A stretch of 32,740 bases of DNA. Source: Thiobacillus sp. (GTDB taxonomy: Bacteria; Pseudomonadota; Gammaproteobacteria; Burkholderiales; Thiobacillaceae). The notes under the pieces are model-generated. The model ran no database searches, was not told the origin of the DNA, and was given only the letters and a program-made list of their open reading frames with translations. The translations under genes were made by a program, and so were the position numbers. Below, in pieces: positions 22,645 through 32,166 of this stretch. The stretch covers positions 1 to 32,740 of the forward strand of contig JAABQU010000099.1 in assembly GCA_011391285.1 (NCBI GenBank), given 5' to 3'. Position 1 is the first letter of the stretch; each line of letters begins with the position of its first letter.

Positions 22645-24786
22645 TCACCCGCGCCGCACTTCGATGACGTTCTGCACGTGCTGCAGGCGTGCCAGCAGCC
22701 TGGACAGTTGCTGCAATTCGCGCACCCGCACGCTCAGTTGCATGTGCGCAAGCTCGCCGCGGGTTTCGGTATTGACCCGCAATACATCGAGCTTGTCCTT
22801 GGCGATGACGTCCGAGATGTCGCGCAGCAGGCCTTGCCGATCGAAGGCCTTGAGGAGAATGTCCACCTCGAATGCAGCGCCTGCATCGAGCACCCATTCG
22901 GCCGGCATCATGCGCGCAGGATTGGCACGCCTGAGACTGGCGCAATCGGCGCGATGCACGGTGAGCCCACGGCCCACGGTGGTATAGGCGACGATGGCAT
23001 CCGGCGGCTGCGGCTTGCAACAGCGCGCCAGCGTCAACGGCACATCCCCCAGCCCCGGAATCACGATGGGGTTGCCTGATTTGGGGCGCGTACGCGGCTT
23101 GGCCGTCGGCACCAGTGCCGGCACGGCCTTGCCCGACTCCTGCAGGGCGTTGACCAGATCGCGCTGCCCGACGTCGCCGCGGCCGAGTGCGGCGAGAAAC
23201 TCGTCGACCTTGTTGAACTTGAGCCGCTGCGCAAGCTTTTCCTGATTTACATCCACCACGCCCAGGCGCTTGAGTTCCTTTTCCAGCAGGGTGCGACCGA
23301 GGCCCACCTGCTCGCCGACATCGCGCTGACGGAACCAGGCGCGCACCTTGGAGCGCGCGCGATGCGTCACCAGATAACCGAGCGCGGGGTTGAGCCAGTC
23401 CCGGCTCGGCGCGCCTTCCTTGGCGGTGATGACCTCGACACGCTGGCCGTTGTCCAGCGGAGTGTTGAGCGGCACCATTGCGCCGTTGACCTTGGCGCCG
23501 CGGCAACGATGCCCCAGATCGGTATGCAGCGTATAGGCGAAATCCACCGGCGTGGCGCCACGATCCAGCGCAACGACCCGACCCTGAGGCGTCAGCACGT
23601 AGACCTGATCCTGAAACAGCTCGGTCCGAAACTGTTCGCTGAATTCGCTGCTGTCGGCGACGTCGTCCTTCCATTCCAGGATGCGCCGCAGCCAGGCAAT
23701 CTTTTCTTCGTACTGCGCGTCCTGTTTGCCGCCCTCCTTGTAGCGCCAGTGGGCGGCGACGCCGAGCTCTGCCTGGCGATGCATGTCGAAGGTACGGATC
23801 TGCACCTCCAGCGCGCGTTCCTCGGGGCCGATCACGGCCGTATGCAGCGAACGGTAGTCGTTGCTCTTGGGCTGCGAGATGTAGTCGTCGAATTCGCCCG
23901 GGATCGGCTGCCACAGGTTGTGCACCAGCCCCAGCACGGTGTAGCAGTCGATCTCGTGCTTCACCAGCACGCGTACCGCGCGAATGTCGTACAACTGCTC
24001 GAAACTGAGTCGCTTGCGCCGCATCTTGTTGACGATGCTGGCGATGTGTTTTGGGCGGCCTGTGACTTCGGCCTCGATGCCGTGCAACGCGAGCTCTGCC
24101 TGCAGGCGCTCGATGATGCCCTGGATATAGGCCTCACGGTCGGCGCGCTTCTCATCAAGCTGCGCGGCGATGGATTTGTAGGTGTCAGGCTCAAGATAGC
24201 GGAATGCCCAGTCCTCCATCTCCCACTTGACCTGCCAGACGCCGAGCCGGTTCGCCAAAGGAGCGAACAGCTCGCGCGCCTGGTGGCCGAGTGCATCACG
24301 GACGGAATCATCCAGATTTGCAGCGCATCGCAGGGCATGGGTGCGCTCGGCCAGCTTCACCAGCACCACGCGGATATCCTCCACCATCGCCAGGACCATC
24401 TGGCGCAGTGCCTCCAACTGGGCATGCGGGTCGACGCGCTTGTCGGTGGCGTTGGCCGCCAGCGCCTCGATGCGTGCCATCGCGGCCACCCCGCGGGCCA
24501 GTCGCGCCGCGGCACCGAAGGCGGTGTCGAAATCGGGGGCGTCGTCCAGGCAGTCATGCAGCAGCGCCGCGGCCACCGCATCCGCCCCCACCCGCAGTTC
24601 GGCCACGATCAGCGCTGTGCCGACGCTGTGTGCGAACGCATGGCTCGCCCCCAATTTCTGGCTCGCATGCTCCAGCGCACGCCAGGGCAGATCGTTTTCC
24701 GCCACCGGCAATACGCGGGCCAGCGCCTGCCGGGCGGATTCGAAATCGGTCGAGTCGAAACAACGGGGTTTTGCGGCTTCAGTCAT
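22645..24786 (-). CDS. relA: (p)ppGpp synthetase, RelA type
   Basis: A 713-residue RelA/SpoT homologue with all four regions. In the N-terminal HD-like domain, His53 and His77-Asp78 remain, but the KLADRLHN signature of active hydrolases reads KLAERTHA, with the key Asp as Glu147 and the key Asn as Ala151. The synthetase domain has GEFDDYI (residues 297-303), the EXDD motif of monofunctional RelA rather than RXKD. Then come TGS (VVALDRGATPVDFAYTLH), the Cys-containing region LARCCKPQ, and a C-terminal ACT domain. The enzyme makes (p)ppGpp on starved ribosomes. Its ATG overlaps the comEC stop (ATGA). Confidence 0.93.
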   Translation of the reverse strand: MTEAAKPRCFDSTDFESARQALARVLPVAENDLPWRALEHASQKLGASHAFAHSVGTALIVAELRVGADAVAAALLHDCLDDAPDFDTAFGAAARLARGVAAMARIEALAANATDKRVDPHAQLEALRQMVLAMVEDIRVVLVKLAERTHALRCAANLDDSVRDALGHQARELFAPLANRLGVWQVKWEMEDWAFRYLEPDTYKSIAAQLDEKRADREAYIQGIIERLQAELALHGIEAEVTGRPKHIASIVNKMRRKRLSFEQLYDIRAVRVLVKHEIDCYTVLGLVHNLWQPIPGEFDDYISQPKSNDYRSLHTAVIGPEERALEVQIRTFDMHRQAELGVAAHWRYKEGGKQDAQYEEKIAWLRRILEWKDDVADSSEFSEQFRTELFQDQVYVLTPQGRVVALDRGATPVDFAYTLHTDLGHRCRGAKVNGAMVPLNTPLDNGQRVEVITAKEGAPSRDWLNPALGYLVTHRARSKVRAWFRQRDVGEQVGLGRTLLEKELKRLGVVDVNQEKLAQRLKFNKVDEFLAALGRGDVGQRDLVNALQESGKAVPALVPTAKPRTRPKSGNPIVIPGLGDVPLTLARCCKPQPPDAIVAYTTVGRGLTVHRADCASLRRANPARMMPAEWVLDAGAAFEVDILLKAFDRQGLLRDISDVIAKDKLDVLRVNTETRGELAHMQLSVRVRELQQLSRLLARLQHVQNVIEVRRG

Positions 24787-27128
24787 GGTTGCGAAAAATC
24801 AGCCTGCCAGTAACGGCGATGGGTTGGCCGATATTGTGAGGCCTCGACCCCGGCTTCGCCAAAATCGAGTCGGATCAGGCCGCCGGAATCGCTGCGCAAC
24901 TGACGCGCCTCGATGTCGCGAAAGCGCGCCACCACTTGGGGATGCGGGTGGCCGTAGCGGTTGCGATAGCCCTGGGTGAAGACGACAAACTCGGGCCGGG
25001 TCGCCGCAACGAATTCCGGGATGGACGACGTGAGGCTGCCGTGATGGCCGGCGAGCAGCACGCTAACCGGGGCCAGTTGGCCGGATTCGATCAACTCGAG
25101 TTCAGTCCGCCGCTCGCCGTCGGCCGTCAGCAGCAGACTGTGGCGCCCGCTGCTGATGCGCAGCACGCAGCTGTAGTCGTTGTCGCGGCGCCGGGTTTCG
25201 GCATAGGCTGAAAAACGGGGGTTAAGCATCTCGAACTGCACGCCGTCCCAGCTCCAGCGTTGGCCGCGCACGCACCGTCGCGCAAACGGCAGACCTTCAA
25301 GCAACGGGCTGCTCGCAGGCATGCCATGCAACAGCCAGCCGGTCGGAATGTCACGCAGCACCGAGCGCATGCCGCCGCTGTGATCGTTGTCGTCATGCGT
25401 GACGATCAGCCCGGTCAATTCCCCGACGCCTGAGGCACGCAAGAACGGAACGATGATGCGCTCGCCGGAATCGCTGTCGGCAAATGACGCGCCGGTGTCG
25501 TACAGCAACGCGTGATTCGCAGTGCGGACCAGCACGGCAGTGCCCTGCCCGACGTCGATGACCTCGGCACGAAAGTGATCGGGTGCAATGGCATCGCGCA
25601 ACGGAAACAGCAGCGGCAGCCACAGCATCAGCCCCAGCACGCGCAGGGGAAATCCGCGTGGCAGCAGCATCCAGACCGTTCCGATCAATGCCAACACGGT
25701 CACCCACCCGGCCGGCGCAGGTAAAGTAGCCACCGCCAATGGCAGATGGCTCGCCCAAGCCAGTCCCATGCCCAGCCATTCCATCAGCCACGCCGCCACA
25801 TGCCACAGTGGCGGAACCAGCACACCCAGCAGCGCCAGCGGCGTGATCAGCCAGCTCACCAGCGGAATCGCCACCGCGTTGGCCAGCGGCGAGATCAGCG
25901 AAACCTGATGGAACAGCAGGAACAGCACCGGCGCCAGCGCCAGCGTGACAGCGCCTTGGACCGTGACCCATCCACGCAGCTTGGCGGGAAGGGCGACGCG
26001 GCCGAAGCTCACCCACAGGATCGCGGCGATGGCGCCGAAAGACAGCCAGAAACCAGCCGACAACACGGCCCACGGGTCCATCAACAGAACGACGAAGAGC
26101 GCCACGATCAGCGCGCCGAAGGGCCGCGGCTCGCGCCGCCCCCAAAGGGCCAGTGCCAGCACGATCAGCATGAACAATGTGCGCTGTGCCGGCACCTGAA
26201 AACCGGCCAGCAGCGCATAGCCGAACGCCGCCAGCACCGCCGCGACGAGCCCGGCCTGGCGCGCGGGCAGACGTTCGGCACGGCGCGGCAATCGCCGCCA
26301 GACGCTCGCCACCAGCCAGCCGGCAAGCGCTGCAATCATGGTGACATGCAGCCCGGAAATGGAGAGCAGGTGGTTGACGCCGGTGCGAGTGAAGGCGCGC
26401 CACTGGTCGTGCAGAATGCTGCGCTGATCGCCCACAACCAGCGCAGCGATGACCCCGGCATAGGGCGCGTCGCTCAGCGTGGTGAGAATGCGTTCGCGCA
26501 CTGCTGTGCGCGCCGCGGCGATCCAGGCGGCAGGGGTATGGGCCTGCGCCTGGATGCGTTGCGGTGCAGGCATCTCGCGCACATAGCCGCTGGCATTGAT
26601 GCGGCGTTCCAGCATCCAGGCTTCAAGATCGAAGCCGTGCGGATTGCTGGTGCCATAGGGCATCTTGAGACGAACGGTCAGCTGCCAGCGTTCCCCTGCC
26701 CGCATCCTGGTTTCGAAATTTTCAGAATCGCGCGGCCAGTAACGGGTCAACTGCACGCGCTGCAGAGGGGGCGCATTCGGGCTCAGCATCTGTTCGACGT
26801 CGAACACAAATCGTTCGCCGCGCGCGTTGGCTCGGGGCAGATCGGAGATCACGCCGACCAGTTCGATATCCACCCCCTGCCAGTGCACTGGCAAGCGTTC
26901 GGCCAGCCGCACATCCGCCCGCCAGGCCGCCCAGGCAAAGCCGAGCGCCGCACACAGCAGCGCGATGCCCATGCGGCGGACAAATTTGACAAGGGGGTGG
27001 GAGACCGTCGGCAGCCATAGCACCGACAGCAGCAGCGGCAGAAGACCCAGCCAGCGCGCGGACGGCAGTACAGGCTGCTGCTGCAATAGCCACACTCCGA
27101 GGCAGAACGCGATGAGGAAGAACCGCAT
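24783..27128 (-). CDS. comEC: DNA uptake channel ComEC/Rec2
   Basis: A 781-residue polytopic inner-membrane protein. The N-terminal DUF4131 part has its soluble domain (about residues 60-200). The Competence domain begins near GVNHLLSISGLHVTMIAALAG, followed by several membrane segments. The C-terminal MBL domain starts VIDVGQGTAVLV and has the metal motif THDDNDHSGG and LLAGHHGS. ComEC passes single-stranded DNA through the inner membrane in natural transformation. It lies 12 bases after lolD and overlaps relA. Its presence suggests potential competence; type IV pilus genes are not in view. Confidence 0.93.
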   Translation of the reverse strand: MRFFLIAFCLGVWLLQQQPVLPSARWLGLLPLLLSVLWLPTVSHPLVKFVRRMGIALLCAALGFAWAAWRADVRLAERLPVHWQGVDIELVGVISDLPRANARGERFVFDVEQMLSPNAPPLQRVQLTRYWPRDSENFETRMRAGERWQLTVRLKMPYGTSNPHGFDLEAWMLERRINASGYVREMPAPQRIQAQAHTPAAWIAAARTAVRERILTTLSDAPYAGVIAALVVGDQRSILHDQWRAFTRTGVNHLLSISGLHVTMIAALAGWLVASVWRRLPRRAERLPARQAGLVAAVLAAFGYALLAGFQVPAQRTLFMLIVLALALWGRREPRPFGALIVALFVVLLMDPWAVLSAGFWLSFGAIAAILWVSFGRVALPAKLRGWVTVQGAVTLALAPVLFLLFHQVSLISPLANAVAIPLVSWLITPLALLGVLVPPLWHVAAWLMEWLGMGLAWASHLPLAVATLPAPAGWVTVLALIGTVWMLLPRGFPLRVLGLMLWLPLLFPLRDAIAPDHFRAEVIDVGQGTAVLVRTANHALLYDTGASFADSDSGERIIVPFLRASGVGELTGLIVTHDDNDHSGGMRSVLRDIPTGWLLHGMPASSPLLEGLPFARRCVRGQRWSWDGVQFEMLNPRFSAYAETRRRDNDYSCVLRISSGRHSLLLTADGERRTELELIESGQLAPVSVLLAGHHGSLTSSIPEFVAATRPEFVVFTQGYRNRYGHPHPQVVARFRDIEARQLRSDSGGLIRLDFGEAGVEASQYRPTHRRYWQADFSQP

Positions 27129-27140
27129 CGCGTCTGGGGT

Positions 27141-27821
27141 TCAGACCGGTTGCAGGCTTCCGTCGACCAGCCGCATCTGGCGATCCATGCGTGCCGCCAA
27201 TTCCGCATCGTGGGTGACCACGACGAGGCTGGTTCGGTGCTTGCGGTTGAGCTCGCGCATCAGGTCGAACACGGTGTCTGCGGTATGCCGATCGAGGTTG
27301 CCGGTGGGCTCATCGGCGAGGATGCATGCGGGCTGCGTGACCAGCGCGCGGGCAATTGCGACGCGCTGGCGTTCGCCGCCCGAGAGTTCGCCCGGACGAT
27401 GTTCAAGGCGATGACCGAGGCCAACTTCCTCGAGGATGGCCGCGGCGCGCGCCAGCGCCTCGGCGCGGTCCATGCGGCGGATCAGGAACGGCATGGCGGC
27501 GTTTTCCTGTGCAGTAAACTCGGGCAGCAGGTGGTGGAACTGGTAGACGAAACCGAGCGCCCGGTTGCGCAGGTCGCTGCGCTCGGCCTCGGAAATCGCA
27601 AAGGGGTCGCGTCCCATCAGGGTGATCTTCCCGCTCGTCGGCTTGTCGAGCCCACCCAGCAGATGCAGGAGCGTGCTCTTGCCCGAGCCCGAGGCGCCGA
27701 CGATGGCGAGCGATTCGCCGGCCTGGATTTCCAGCTCGACGCTGCCGAGCACCGGCACATCGGTCTTGCCCTGGCGGAATACCTTGCCCAGCCCGGCGCA
27801 GCTCAACACGACCTCACTCAT
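27141..27821 (-). CDS. lolD: lipoprotein-releasing ABC transporter ATPase LolD
   Basis: A 226-residue ABC ATPase. Walker A is GASGSGKST (residues 42-50), the signature is LSGGERQ (146-152), and Walker B is CILADEPT (166-173). [21 protein letters not shown] is the LolD-type Q-loop region. With LolC it lifts outer-membrane lipoproteins off the inner membrane to LolA. It overlaps lolC by eight bases. Confidence 0.95.
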   Translation of the reverse strand: MSEVVLSCAGLGKVFRQGKTDVPVLGSVELEIQAGESLAIVGASGSGKSTLLHLLGGLDKPTSGKITLMGRDPFAISEAERSDLRNRALGFVYQFHHLLPEFTAQENAAMPFLIRRMDRAEALARAAAILEEVGLGHRLEHRPGELSGGERQRVAIARALVTQPACILADEPTGNLDRHTADTVFDLMRELNRKHRTSLVVVTHDAELAARMDRQMRLVDGSLQPV

Positions 27822-29058
27822 AGCGCAGCGCCTCCGCAGGATTGATGCGCGAGGCGCGCCAGCTTGGATACAGCGTGGCGAGCAGGCTGATAAGCAGTGA
27901 AATGACGCTGATCAGGCCAACTTCACTCCAGTCGAGTTTCGACGGCAGTTCGTTGATGTAATACACATCAGCCGGGAACAGATCCATGCCGGCCATCCGC
28001 TCGATAATGGGCACGACGGTTTCGAGATTGAGCGCCAGCAGCACGCCGCTCGCCACGCCGAGCAAGGTGCCGAACACGCCGATGAAGGTGCCCTGCACCA
28101 TGAAGATTTTCATGATCGAGCCAGGCCGCGCGCCGAGGGTGCGAAGGATGGCGATGTCGGACTGCTTGTCGGTCACCGCCATCACCAGGGTTGAGACGAT
28201 GTTGAATGCGGCAACGGCGACGATCAGCAACAGGATCAAAAACATCATGCGCTTTTCGATCGCCACTGCACGGAAGAAGTTGGCGTGGCTTTTCGTCCAG
28301 TCAACCAGGTAATAATCGCCCGTGAGACTCTGCGACAGATCTCGCGTCACAAAGGGCGCACGGAACAGTTCGGCCAACTTCAGCCGCACCCCCGACACAT
28401 CCTCACCCAGCCGCAGCAGCTTCTGCGCGTCCTGCAGATGAATCAGCGCCAGACCGGAATCGTATTCGAACATGCCGGCCTCGAAAATGCCGGTGACGGT
28501 GAACTGCTTGACGCGCGGCATCACCCCGGCCGGGGTGATATTCCCCTGCGGCGTCAGTAGCACCACCTTGTCGCCGGGATACACACCGAGCACGCGCGCG
28601 AGATCAGCGCCGAGGATGATGCCGAATTCGCCGGATTTGAGGTCGGTCAGTTGTCCCGCCCGCATGTACTGCGCGAAGTCGGCGACCCGGCTTTCCATTT
28701 CTGGCAACACGCCGCGGATAATCGCGCCGCGCACCATATCGCCGTTGGCCAGCATGCCCTGCGCGTTGACATAGGGTGCACCGGATATGACGTCCTTGTG
28801 CTGTTGCGCCTGCGCCATTACGCCGCGCCAGTCTGGCAAGCGTTCGCCCGGGCCGCTGATCTCCAGATGCGCCGCCACGCCGAGAATGCGCGCGCGCAGC
28901 TCTTCCTGAAAACCGTTCATCACCGAGAGCACCACGATCAGCGCCATCACGCCAAGCGCAATCCCCGCCATGGAGACGATGGAAATGAAGGAAATGAAAT
29001 GGTTGCGGCGCTTGGCGTGGGTGTAGCGCAGGCCGATCAGAAGCTCAAAAGGTAGCAA
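27814..29058 (-). CDS. lolC: lipoprotein-releasing ABC transporter permease LolC/LolE
   Basis: A 414-residue inner-membrane protein with one N-terminal and three C-terminal membrane segments around a large MacB-like periplasmic domain. [31 protein letters not shown] is the typical N-terminus, and [18 protein letters not shown] is the cytoplasmic coupling loop. The start is a TTG at 29056-29058; the next ATG would remove the conserved first helix, so TTG is favoured. Only one permease gene is seen next to lolD, so a homodimeric LolF-like system is possible unless lolE is elsewhere. Confidence 0.92.
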   Translation of the reverse strand: MLPFELLIGLRYTHAKRRNHFISFISIVSMAGIALGVMALIVVLSVMNGFQEELRARILGVAAHLEISGPGERLPDWRGVMAQAQQHKDVISGAPYVNAQGMLANGDMVRGAIIRGVLPEMESRVADFAQYMRAGQLTDLKSGEFGIILGADLARVLGVYPGDKVVLLTPQGNITPAGVMPRVKQFTVTGIFEAGMFEYDSGLALIHLQDAQKLLRLGEDVSGVRLKLAELFRAPFVTRDLSQSLTGDYYLVDWTKSHANFFRAVAIEKRMMFLILLLIVAVAAFNIVSTLVMAVTDKQSDIAILRTLGARPGSIMKIFMVQGTFIGVFGTLLGVASGVLLALNLETVVPIIERMAGMDLFPADVYYINELPSKLDWSEVGLISVISLLISLLATLYPSWRASRINPAEALRYE

Positions 29059-29102
29059 AACAGGACTCGCTGAATGAAGGGTTCGAGTATGCCACAGCCG
29101 CC

Positions 29103-29522
29103 TTATTCGCCGAGCAGATGCAGCACCACGCTGCGTGTCTGGGCGGCACGCCGGTGCTCAAAGACGTAGATCCCCTGCCAGGTGCCGAGCATCGGCCTCC
29201 CGCCGGCAACCGGGATCGCCAGATGGGTTTGCGTGAGCGCCGCGCGCACATGCGCCGGCATGTCGTCCGCGCCTTCCAGGGTGTGTTCGTAGATGGGGTC
29301 GCCTTCCGGTACCAGCCGCGACAGGAAGCGTTCCAGATCCGTTTGCACGCTTGGGTCGTGGTTTTCCTGAATCAGCAGGCTGGCCGAGGTGTGCCGGATA
29401 TACAGGGTGAGCAGGCCCTGCCGGATGCCGCTCGTGGCCACCCAGTCACTGACCTGCGGGGTAACCGCATACAGGCCCTTGCCGCGGGTGGGGACGCTGA
29501 TTTCATGAAAGGCCTGGCGCAT
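29103..29522 (-). CDS. YjbQ/UPF0047 family protein
   Basis: A 139-residue protein of the YjbQ family with the signatures GLLTLYIRHTSASLLIQENHDP, the central EHTLEGADDMPAHVRAAL and the C-terminal GTWQGIYVFEHR. Conserved His and Asp residues form a metal-binding cluster in the trimer. Some members show thiamine-phosphate synthase activity in vitro, but the true role is unclear. Its start is close to the divergent RpfE-type gene. Confidence 0.9.
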   Translation of the reverse strand: MRQAFHEISVPTRGKGLYAVTPQVSDWVATSGIRQGLLTLYIRHTSASLLIQENHDPSVQTDLERFLSRLVPEGDPIYEHTLEGADDMPAHVRAALTQTHLAIPVAGGRPMLGTWQGIYVFEHRRAAQTRSVVLHLLGE

Positions 29523-29562
29523 GCCCGTTATTTTAGCGAATCCGCTTTGCTACACTCGGCAG

Positions 29563-30564
29563 ATGCTGTTCCTCATTCCTCATCTTTTTCCGACAAAACA
29601 GTTGCTGAAAGCGGCGGCGCCGGATCTGCGCCTGCCTGCGCTGCAAACCCTGCTCGCGCGTGGCACCCGTCAGCCCTGCCCGGCCGAGGGCGTGGAAGCG
29701 GCCCTGTGCACGGCGCTGGGGATCGAACGCCAACAGGACTGGCCGCTCGCTCCGATCACCTTGGCAGCGGATGGTGGCGAGGCCCGGGATGCCTACTGGC
29801 TGCGGGCCGACCCGGTTCATCTGCGGTTGATGCGTGACCGCATCGTCCTGGCGAATTGCGATGCGCTGTCCTTGTCGCATGAGGAAGCCGACGCCCTGGC
29901 TGACGCCATCGGCCAGCATTTTGGCGACGATCTCAGGCCGCAGGCCCTGCACCCCCGACGCTGGTACCTGCAATTTCCTGTGGCCCCGAACTTGACCACC
30001 ACGCCTTTGTCGGTCGCGGTGGGACGCGATATCGATCCGCTGCTGCCGCAAGGCAGTGACGCCATGCGGATCCGATCCCAATTGAATGAACTGCAAATGC
30101 TGCTGCACGAGCATCCGGTGAATCAGGCGCGCGAGGCACGCGGCGAACTTCCGGTGAACTCGCTGTGGTTGTGGGGGGGCGGCAAGCAGCCCGCCGCCAG
30201 CCCCACGCTTCCCGTAACCATTTACACCCGGGATCCCGAAGCACAGGCGCTTGGCGGATTCTGCAGTGCGCACGTACATGCGCTGCCGGCGCAACTGGAC
30301 GCGCCGTCGCTAAAATCGAGTGCAATCATTCTGCTGGATGGCTTGACCCCTTCCGGACAAGTCGGCGATGCCTGCGGCTGGCGCGAAGCGCTGCGTGAAC
30401 TGGAGACGGACTGGTTCGTACCGCTGCTGGGCATGCTGCGCAGAATCGGCCCAGCGGGCCTGCGCGTCTTGGATCCGGTCAACGGCAAAGCACTGCACCT
30501 GCAGGCACGCGACGCCTGGAAGTTCTGGCGCCGGCCCCACCGCCTGATCTCGATGCTGTCCTGA
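29563..30564 (+). CDS. RpfE-type protein (COG4255)
   Basis: A 333-residue protein matching the proteins annotated as RpfE-type regulatory proteins in beta- and gammaproteobacteria: MLFLIPHLFPTK at the start, RRWYLQFP, LNELQMLLHEHPVNQAREARG and SLWLWGGG in the middle, and WKFWRRPHRL near the end. The molecular function is unknown, although some distant resemblance to phosphoglycerate mutase/phosphatase-fold proteins is reported for the group. TACACT at 29551-29556 puts the predicted transcript start at the ATG, and no ribosome binding site is seen. A 14-residue longer start at 29521 overlaps the divergent yjbQ start and is unlikely. Confidence 0.8.
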   Translation: MLFLIPHLFPTKQLLKAAAPDLRLPALQTLLARGTRQPCPAEGVEAALCTALGIERQQDWPLAPITLAADGGEARDAYWLRADPVHLRLMRDRIVLANCDALSLSHEEADALADAIGQHFGDDLRPQALHPRRWYLQFPVAPNLTTTPLSVAVGRDIDPLLPQGSDAMRIRSQLNELQMLLHEHPVNQAREARGELPVNSLWLWGGGKQPAASPTLPVTIYTRDPEAQALGGFCSAHVHALPAQLDAPSLKSSAIILLDGLTPSGQVGDACGWREALRELETDWFVPLLGMLRRIGPAGLRVLDPVNGKALHLQARDAWKFWRRPHRLISMLS

Positions 30565-30583
30565 AACAATCCGCGAGGCAGGT

Positions 30584-31915
30584 TCAGACAGGCGTCGCCC
30601 ACAGGTCGTGTTCGTCAGCTTCCTCGACGCGCACCTTCAGACGCGTCCCCGGCTTCAGATCGAACACCCCCCCCAGGTAGACTACGCCGTCGATTTCCGG
30701 CGCATCGGCATGACTGCGCGCGAGCGTGCCCACCTCGTCCTCCTCATCGACGATGACCTCGATTTCACGGCCGATCTTGGCATCGAGCCGGGCCGCCGAG
30801 ATTTCCGCCTGCACCTCCATGAAGCGCTCCAGGCGTTCTTCCTTCAATTCTTCCGGAACGGCATCAGGCAACGCATTGGCCGCCGCACCTTCGACCGGCG
30901 AATACTTGAAGCAGCCGACGCGGTCGAGCTGCGCGTCCTTCAGGAAGGCCAGCAGTTCCTCGAACTCGGCATCGGTTTCACCGGGAAAACCGACGATGAA
31001 AGTCGAGCGCAACGTAAGGTCAGGTACTGCGCCACGCCAGGACTGGATGCGATCCAGGGTCTTCTCGACCGCGCCGGGGCGTTTCATCAGCCTGAGAATG
31101 CGCGGGCTGGCGTGCTGGAACGGAATGTCGAGATATGGCAGGATGATGCCGTCGGCCATCAGCGGAATCACGTCGTCCACACTGGGGTAGGGATAGACAT
31201 AATGCAGCCGCACCCAGGCCCCGAGGCTGCCCAGGGCGCCAGCCAGTTCGGTCATGCGGGTTTTCAGCGGGCGGCCACTCCAGAATCCGGGACGATATTT
31301 CACATCCACCCCGTAGGCGCTGGTGTCCTGCGACACCACCAGCAGTTCCTGCACGCCTGCACCGACCAAAGCCTCTGCCTCACGCATCACTTCGCCAATC
31401 GGGCGGCTCACCAGATCTCCACGCATCGACGGAATGATGCAGAAGGTGCAGCGGTGATTGCAGCCTTCTGAAATCTTCAGATACGCATAGTGGCGCGGCG
31501 TTAGCTTGATCCCGCCAGGCGGAATCAGATCCTCGAACGGATCGTGCGGCTTCGGCAGCGCCGTGTGCACCGCTTCCATCACTTCTTCCAGCGCATGCGG
31601 ACCGGACACCGCCAGCACCTTGGGGTGCGCCTCGCGGACCACGTTTCCCTTCGCACCCAAGCAGCCCGTGACGATAACCTTGCCGTTTTCCGCCAGCGCC
31701 TCACCGATCGCCTCGAGCGACTCCTGCACCGCAGCATCGATGAAGCCACAGGTGTTGACCACCACCACATCGGCATTGTCGTAACTGCCAACGATTCCAT
31801 ACCCTTCGGCGCGCAGTTGGGTCAGGATACGCTCGGAATCGACCGTCGCCTTTGGACAGCCAAGCGACACAAATCCAATGGTCGGCGTGCGGGTGGGTTT
31901 AGCTTTGGTTACCAT
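30584..31915 (-). CDS. rimO: ribosomal protein uS12 methylthiotransferase RimO
   Basis: A 443-residue radical-SAM enzyme of usual length. The N-terminal UPF0004 domain binds an Fe-S cluster through Cys20 ([12 protein letters not shown]), Cys56 (NTCGF) and Cys85 (GCLGA). The radical-SAM motif is CNHRCTFC at residues 152-159. A TRAM domain closes the protein. It adds a methylthio group to Asp88 of ribosomal protein S12. [15 protein letters not shown] and [11 protein letters not shown] distinguish RimO from MiaB. The ATG at 31915 starts just before the conserved domain; earlier in-frame codons overlap the divergent gene. Confidence 0.95.
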   Translation of the reverse strand: MVTKAKPTRTPTIGFVSLGCPKATVDSERILTQLRAEGYGIVGSYDNADVVVVNTCGFIDAAVQESLEAIGEALAENGKVIVTGCLGAKGNVVREAHPKVLAVSGPHALEEVMEAVHTALPKPHDPFEDLIPPGGIKLTPRHYAYLKISEGCNHRCTFCIIPSMRGDLVSRPIGEVMREAEALVGAGVQELLVVSQDTSAYGVDVKYRPGFWSGRPLKTRMTELAGALGSLGAWVRLHYVYPYPSVDDVIPLMADGIILPYLDIPFQHASPRILRLMKRPGAVEKTLDRIQSWRGAVPDLTLRSTFIVGFPGETDAEFEELLAFLKDAQLDRVGCFKYSPVEGAAANALPDAVPEELKEERLERFMEVQAEISAARLDAKIGREIEVIVDEEDEVGTLARSHADAPEIDGVVYLGGVFDLKPGTRLKVRVEEADEHDLWATPV

Positions 31916-31941
31916 GACGTTCAATCCAGATGGAGCTTGAG

Positions 31942-32166
31942 ATGTATATCGTTGCCATTGGCTGGGCCTATGTGATTCTGATGATGGCAATTACCGCCAG
32001 CAGTATCGGCAAGGCGTTGACCATTCTCGTTTTTTTGGGCGTGTTGCCGATTGCGCTGTTTGTCTATGTGGCTGATGGTCCGCGGCGACGGCGACGCTCA
32101 GTGGCCATGACCGATCAGGGTACCGACCAGCGCAACGCTGCCGATCCCCATTCCGATCAGAACTAA
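31942..32166 (+). CDS. small two-helix membrane protein
   Basis: A 74-residue protein with two hydrophobic segments (about residues 2-20 and 25-45) joined by a short loop, then a basic patch GPRRRRRS and a polar tail. I do not recognise a family. The ATG at 31942 has GGAG six bases upstream; an earlier ATG overlaps that site. The last 69 bases overlap the 3' end of the ZIP transporter gene on the other strand, so the tail may be under little selection. Confidence 0.6.
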   Translation: MYIVAIGWAYVILMMAITASSIGKALTILVFLGVLPIALFVYVADGPRRRRRSVAMTDQGTDQRNAADPHSDQN

